53,475 nucleotides of DNA from Perkinsus marinus ATCC 50983 (taxonomy: Eukaryota > Perkinsozoa > Perkinsida > Perkinsidae), in contig NW_003213971.1 of assembly GCF_000006405.1 (NCBI RefSeq), forward strand, positions 65,813 through 119,287, in the 5' to 3' direction. A program made the position numbers and the translations under genes. The first letter of the stretch is position 1; each line of letters begins with the position of its first letter. The notes beneath the pieces are model-generated. The model was given only the letters and a program-made list of their open reading frames with translations. It was not told the origin of the DNA and did not search any database. This document shows positions 52,873-53,475 of the stretch, piece by piece.

Positions 52873-53475
52873 GGCCTGTTACAGGCCCAATGTACACTCG
52901 TGAGTCATGGAAGTTTTCTTGGGGAATTGGTGATGTGGCCTCCATCATAACCCCGCAACAAGGTTTTCCCCGTCAAATACATCAGTGAATCATATAAGCC
53001 ACTCGCGGAGAAAGTAGGCTGATACATGGATCAATAACGATTCAGTAGGGAGAATTGATCGATTCACGTGTGCAAGCCAGCTTGGACGTAACCTTTAGGG
53101 AACCAGTCACAACACCTGACGATGTGGTCACCCTTCCCAGGTTGCTCAGCGAGAAGAAATGCAAAGAAGATAGAAATAGTCGGTGATAATACCAGATAAA
53201 TCGTATAATCTATGACTGTAATGACTCATTACAAATGAAAGCATGATACATAGAGGGAGCAAGTGAAGGCAATGATGTACACGTGAGTCACAATTCGTCA
53301 CATGATGCGGCGAGGCTAGAAAGTAGGAAATCTAAGGTCCGAACACTTAGGGTCGTAGATCAGGAGAGAATCCATAAAGAATAAGTATCGAGAACTCACG
53401 CTGATCGCTCATCAGTGGAGCGATTGGTCACTTAGTCGTATTTTTGCCCCATGTGGGAGGGAAAGCAGAACGCCA
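52873..53475. other. Right edge, nothing recognised
   Basis: No supported ORF or repeat in the last 600 bp, apart from the GGCCTGTTACAGGCC palindrome at its start. Confidence 0.4.

Overview
The window is nuclear DNA of a eukaryote with many short introns. It most resembles an alveolate, and Perkinsus or a close relative fits best. The grounds are dense GT-AG introns mostly 38-60 bp long, a gene with two divergent AP2 domains of the kind found in apicomplexans and their relatives, a putative organellar RNA-binding protein built of short helical repeats, and a 6-pyruvoyl-tetrahydropterin-synthase-like protein without an evident catalytic cysteine. No ribosomal DNA or organelle marker is present, so the assignment is an inference.

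Left third (1-19.6 kb), gene-dense: a partial sphingolipid C9-methyltransferase-like gene (minus), an unknown divergent gene, a 1.05-kb foldback element, tRNA-Val(CAC), the alpha subunit of protein farnesyl/geranylgeranyl transferase, a small coiled-coil protein, CCT8, an ER-type DnaJ/thioredoxin protein (minus), a small probable mitochondrial membrane protein and a TBC-domain RabGAP.

Middle (19.9-37.3 kb): a seven-copy tandem array (mostly 89-bp period) beside a PTPS-like gene, a long helical-repeat protein ending in a RAP-like stub, a COQ3-like methyltransferase (minus), the two-AP2 gene (minus) and an ankyrin protein with a signal peptide (minus).

Right third: two large single-exon transporters facing away from each other (SLC19-like, minus; amino-acid permease, plus), then a 7.2-kb SNF2 ATPase gene of ERCC6/ERCC6L type (minus) whose introns are full of short repeats. 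The last 3 kb hold inverted repeats, a short TIR element and weak coding signals.

Three patterns stand out. (1) tRNA T-arm or B-box sequences occur at about ten places, and at least five are inside introns in either orientation; in three 52-56 bp introns the T-arm makes up much of the intron. (2) A short hAT-like MITE with CAGTG-type ends and about 8-bp target duplications is repeated in introns of four neighbouring genes. (3) A core resembling GTGGCATAGCYGCCCCAC recurs in separate clusters around 13.5, 20.3-21.3 and 27.6 kb.

Exon limits were derived by eye from splice consensus plus family conservation. Where this failed it is stated. No database search or computation was run.
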